A stretch of 21,425 nucleotides of DNA, from contig JAGBPV010000093.1 in assembly GCA_017633195.1 (NCBI GenBank), forward strand, positions 1-21,425, in the 5' to 3' direction. The position numbers were made by a program, and so were the translations under genes. Within the stretch, counting starts at the first letter, position 1. Every line of letters starts with the position of its first letter. The notes under the pieces were generated by a model. That model had not been told where the DNA came from. It did no database searches and was given only the letters and a program-made list of their open reading frames with translations. The DNA is from a bacterium. Its GTDB lineage: Bacteria > Bacillota_I > Bacilli_A > Mycoplasmatales > Mycoplasmoidaceae. Positions 19,052 through 21,425 of the stretch are shown here, piece by piece.

Positions 19052-20761
19052 TTAGTTTAATCTTTTAGTATTATCTTTTTCAATTTTTATTTGTGACAAA
19101 ATAACTAATACTAATGGTTTTTTATTTAATTGTTTTTCTAAATATTTTTCAGTAATTTTCTTAATATTATTTTTTAATTCCTTATTATCATAATCTTTTG
19201 TACTTAAAGAATCAAAATGATTGTTTAATTTGTTTAATAACTCTTTTAAAATTTCTTTATACTTGTTCGATTCTAAAAAAGTCTTATCAACAACACCTAA
19301 TAAATTTAAAGAAAAATTTAATAATTTTATTTTATCCTTATTTATTTGAAATAAGACAATTGCATTTGCAAATCCATCAGTTGACATTTTTTCTCTTTCA
19401 AATAATATTGGATAGTCAATCTCACTATTTAAGCTGCTGCTACCAACATATTTTTCATTGATTACAATATGTTCTAATTTTGCTTCAGGATGATTAACAT
19501 CAAACACTTCACCATTATAAACAATATGAACACAATTAGGGTTAATTCCTGTAGTAATTATTGCATTTGTATAATCAATAAAATTTCTATATAAACCATT
19601 TGTAAGAATAATATGTTTTGGTTTTAATAATTTAATTAAAAATTTTTGATCTTCAACACTTGCTCTTATAGGCAATGTTGTTTTAGGAATTTTAATCATT
19701 GGAATTTCACTTCTAGTAAAAGCATCAATTGTATCTGCTTCTAATTTTTCTATTCCTGCTATTTTATTTGTACATAAAATAAATAAATCATCTTTTTTAA
19801 TACTTAACTTCTTATCATCTTCATTAATAATATCAATCAATAATTGGTATAATTCACTAATCTTAGCAATAATTACAATAATAGCATTATCAGAATTATT
19901 CATTTCAGATAATGGTAATGTAACTAAATTATTACTATTAAATAGTTTTTGTTTAATACTTGCAGCAAATACATTAACACTAGTTAATGAATATACAATA
20001 AAAGGTTTATGACATTGCTTTGCTACACTTGCTAAGGCATATAAATAATAAAGTTCATGATCATATAATGCAACAATAACTCTACCTTTTGCAACAGATA
20101 TTTGGTCATACATAAATTCTCTAATATGAAAACCAGGTGCAGTAAAAGTTTTTGAATTTGAAACATTGCCTACACCTGCAACTAATAATTTTACATTTTT
20201 AGTTAATAAAGTCAAATCTAATAAACCATTATTAAATAACTTAGAATAATCATTATTAATAATAAAGTTATTAATTATTACAATATCACCATCGATGTCC
20301 TTTATTAAAAATCCAACTGAATATGGAATTGGTGAAAAAGTAGAAAAAGGAATTATTTTACGATTATTAATATAAATTGGATCTTTTAATTGGATAATCT
20401 TAAAATTAAAAGTAAAATTATCATTTAATTTATGAATTTCATAATTAAAATTTGCTTCAATAAACATTTTTCCCAACTCAGTAACATAAACTGGTAAATT
20501 AGGATTGACTTTATTTACTAAATAATATAAACCATCTGTTGTTAAAGAAGAAGGTTCACCAATAAATATTGCTTTTATTTTATTTTTATTTAATGCTAAT
20601 CAATTAGTATCTGGTAAGATTTTTTTAACACCTAGTGTATTTTGAAATGGTCTTTTTGCTCCTGCATCAAATAAATAAATTTCATCATCTATAATTAACG
20701 CATAACATCCACTACCATTTTCATCTTGACCAGAAAGAGGTAAAAAATATAAATTAGTCAT
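19052..20761 (-). CDS. RNase J-like protein with degenerate metallo-beta-lactamase site, 569 aa
   Basis: Overall length and order match RNase J (beta-lactamase, beta-CASP and C-terminal domains): the start MTNLYFLPLSGQDENG resembles RNase J FFPLGGLGEIGKN, LFDAGAKRPF its D.G...P segment, and PIPYSVGFLIKDIDGDIVI its SIPDSVGIAI..P.G.I. The active site is gone: the HGHEDHIGG motif aligns with GEPSSLTTDG (residues 68-77), the motif III His with Ser/Pro (141-146), TGDF with INNF (163-166), the SGHAS region with LPIRAS (363-368), and PVHGEYR with ILTNGLYR (385-392). It is therefore probably not a nuclease by itself and may be a structural partner of an active RNase J encoded elsewhere. The start at 20761 gives the full N-terminus; it sits 20 bp after rpsO. 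Confidence 0.8.
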
Positions 20762-20781
20762 TTAGAATTCAAAACTTTCTT

Positions 20782-21135
20782 TTATTTGTGATATTCTTTG
20801 ATATCTTCAATTTTTTCTTCTTTATCTTTTTTGAAATGATTGTACTTGTCAATATTTGTATTATTTGCACCACGTAAGTTTAATCTATCTAAAATATTTC
20901 TATATCTTTCAATATCTACTCTTTCTAAATAAGACAATAAAGCTTTTCTGGCAGATACCTTTCTTTGTAATCCTCTTTTACCACTATTATCTTTTTTGTT
21001 TGCAATAATATGCTTTGATAAATTATCAATTTCAGCAGTTAAAATTGCAATTTGAACTTCTGTAGAACCAGTATCTTTATCATTTTTTCCAAATTTATTA
21101 ATAATTTGTTGTTTATCTTGTTTTGTTAAAATCAT
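20782..21135 (-). CDS. rpsO: 30S ribosomal protein S15 with C-terminal extension, 117 aa
   Basis: Primary 16S rRNA binder in the central domain of the 30S subunit. Conserved S15 features are clear: TGSTEVQIAILTAEIDNLSKH (residues 22-42), the 16S-binding loop KKDNSGKRGLQRKVSARKALLSYL, and the usual end RYRNILDRLNLRG at about residue 89. Beyond it is a 28-residue charged extension (ANNTNIDKYNHFKKDKEEKI and on), absent from the standard 88-89-aa protein. A Shine-Dalgarno (AAGGAAG) 6-8 nt before the ATG fixes the start. It is the first gene of the minus-strand rpsO, RNase J-like, trx-like, pepF series, downstream of the rRNA terminator. Confidence 0.97.
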   Translation of the reverse strand: MILTKQDKQQIINKFGKNDKDTGSTEVQIAILTAEIDNLSKHIIANKKDNSGKRGLQRKVSARKALLSYLERVDIERYRNILDRLNLRGANNTNIDKYNHFKKDKEEKIEDIKEYHK

Positions 21136-21167
21136 AATGTCTTCCTTGTTTAAAACTTTTATTCATT

Positions 21168-21173
21168 ATTCTA
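21168..21173 (-). promoter_or_regulatory. Tentative -10 box (TAGAAT) of rpsO operon
   Basis: The minus strand reads TAGAAT about 33 bp before the rpsO ATG, between the 5S terminator and the gene. There is no clear -35. A promoter is needed here because of the upstream terminator, but the exact site is uncertain. Confidence 0.3.
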
Positions 21174-21243
21174 ACTCAATAAATGGAAGTATTTATTTTC
21201 ATCAAAATAATTTAGTAATAAGTTAATTTTATCAAAAAATTAT

Positions 21244-21275
21244 ATAAAAAAATGAGAATCTTAAAGATTCTCATT
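21244..21275 (-). terminator. Intrinsic terminator of the rRNA operon
   Basis: On the minus strand AATGAGAATC pairs with GATTCTCATT (arms 21275-21266 and 21260-21251) around a short loop, followed by a T-run (21252-21246). It lies about 5 bp after the 5S 3' end and is the clearest terminator in the window. Confidence 0.9.
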
Positions 21276-21279
21276 GCTT

Positions 21280-21388
21280 TGGCATGACATCTACTTACTC
21301 TTACTATTTCTAGCTACAATCAGCTCCATAGTGCTTAACTTCTGTGTTCGGTATGGGAACAGGTGTATCCACTACGATATGAATGCCA
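21280..21388 (-). rRNA. rrf: 5S ribosomal RNA
   Basis: The minus strand contains the diagnostic 5S core CCGAACACAGAAGTTAAGC preceded by CACCTGTTCCCATA, and complementary ends (5' TGGCAT, 3' ATGCCA) that close helix I. The predicted length of about 109 nt is right for mollicutes. It is the last gene of an rRNA operon whose 23S gene should lie just beyond the right edge; the 37 bp to the edge look like the 23S-5S spacer. End positions are accurate to within a few bases. Confidence 0.95.
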
Positions 21389-21425
21389 CACAATTGATAA
21401 ATCCCTGACAATTGAATAAGATAAC

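Noticed and set aside
1..21425. CRISPR arrays, tRNA genes, insertion sequences, riboswitches
   Set aside because: No regularly spaced repeats, tRNA-like cloverleaf with TTCGA-type arm, transposase motif or recognisable riboswitch core was seen on either strand.

Overview
The window is AT-rich DNA from a mollicute (Mycoplasma, Ureaplasma or Malacoplasma type). UGA must be read as tryptophan: nearly every recognisable gene (infB, nusA, secA, uvrB, pepF, rnj, glpF) has in-frame TGA at conserved Trp or neutral sites and becomes full length only under translation table 4. Other signs are heavy use of TTA, AGA and AAA codons, missing accessory genes, very tight packing with overlaps, and Shine-Dalgarno sites on only some genes. 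Gene content fits the pneumoniae/hominis-type mycoplasmas, but I cannot name the species.

Layout, left to right. (1) 59-2134, plus: a 691-aa family 2 glycosyltransferase. (2) 2131-8228, minus, read right to left: a two-helix membrane protein of unknown function, acpS, a hairpin plus T-run and promoter, then nusA, infB, rbfA and a C-terminally anchored membrane protein. This is the classic nusA-infB-rbfA translation/transcription cluster, reduced (no rimP, ylxR or truB). (3) 8276-8929, plus: a short RNase HIII. (4) 8903-9871, minus: glpF, whose 3' end overlaps that of rnhC. (5) 9939-14481, plus: secA and uvrB, overlapping, diverging from glpF with mirror-image promoters. (6) 14482-16806: an accessory island holding two unrecognised minus-strand genes (an exported or anchored 279-aa protein and a polytopic 229-aa membrane protein, overlapping by 16 bp, with their own terminator) flanked on both sides by decayed coding fragments. 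(7) 16807-20761, minus: an RNase J paralogue, a thioredoxin-like protein and oligoendopeptidase F (pepF), preceded by rpsO (20782-21135). (8) 21280-21388, minus: 5S rRNA with a strong terminator, the end of an rRNA operon entering from the right.

Most of the window is housekeeping: protein synthesis (S15, IF2, RbfA, 5S), transcription elongation (NusA), RNA turnover (RNase J paralogue), DNA repair (UvrB, RNase HIII), secretion (SecA), lipid synthesis (AcpS), glycerol uptake (GlpF) and peptide use (PepF). The most interesting items are the island at 14.5-16.8 kb with a (TA)n tract between ribosome-binding site and start codon of its exported protein, the RNase J paralogue in which every metal-ligand motif I can align is lost, the terminator-like hairpin before nusA, and the two convergent gene pairs whose 3' ends physically overlap.
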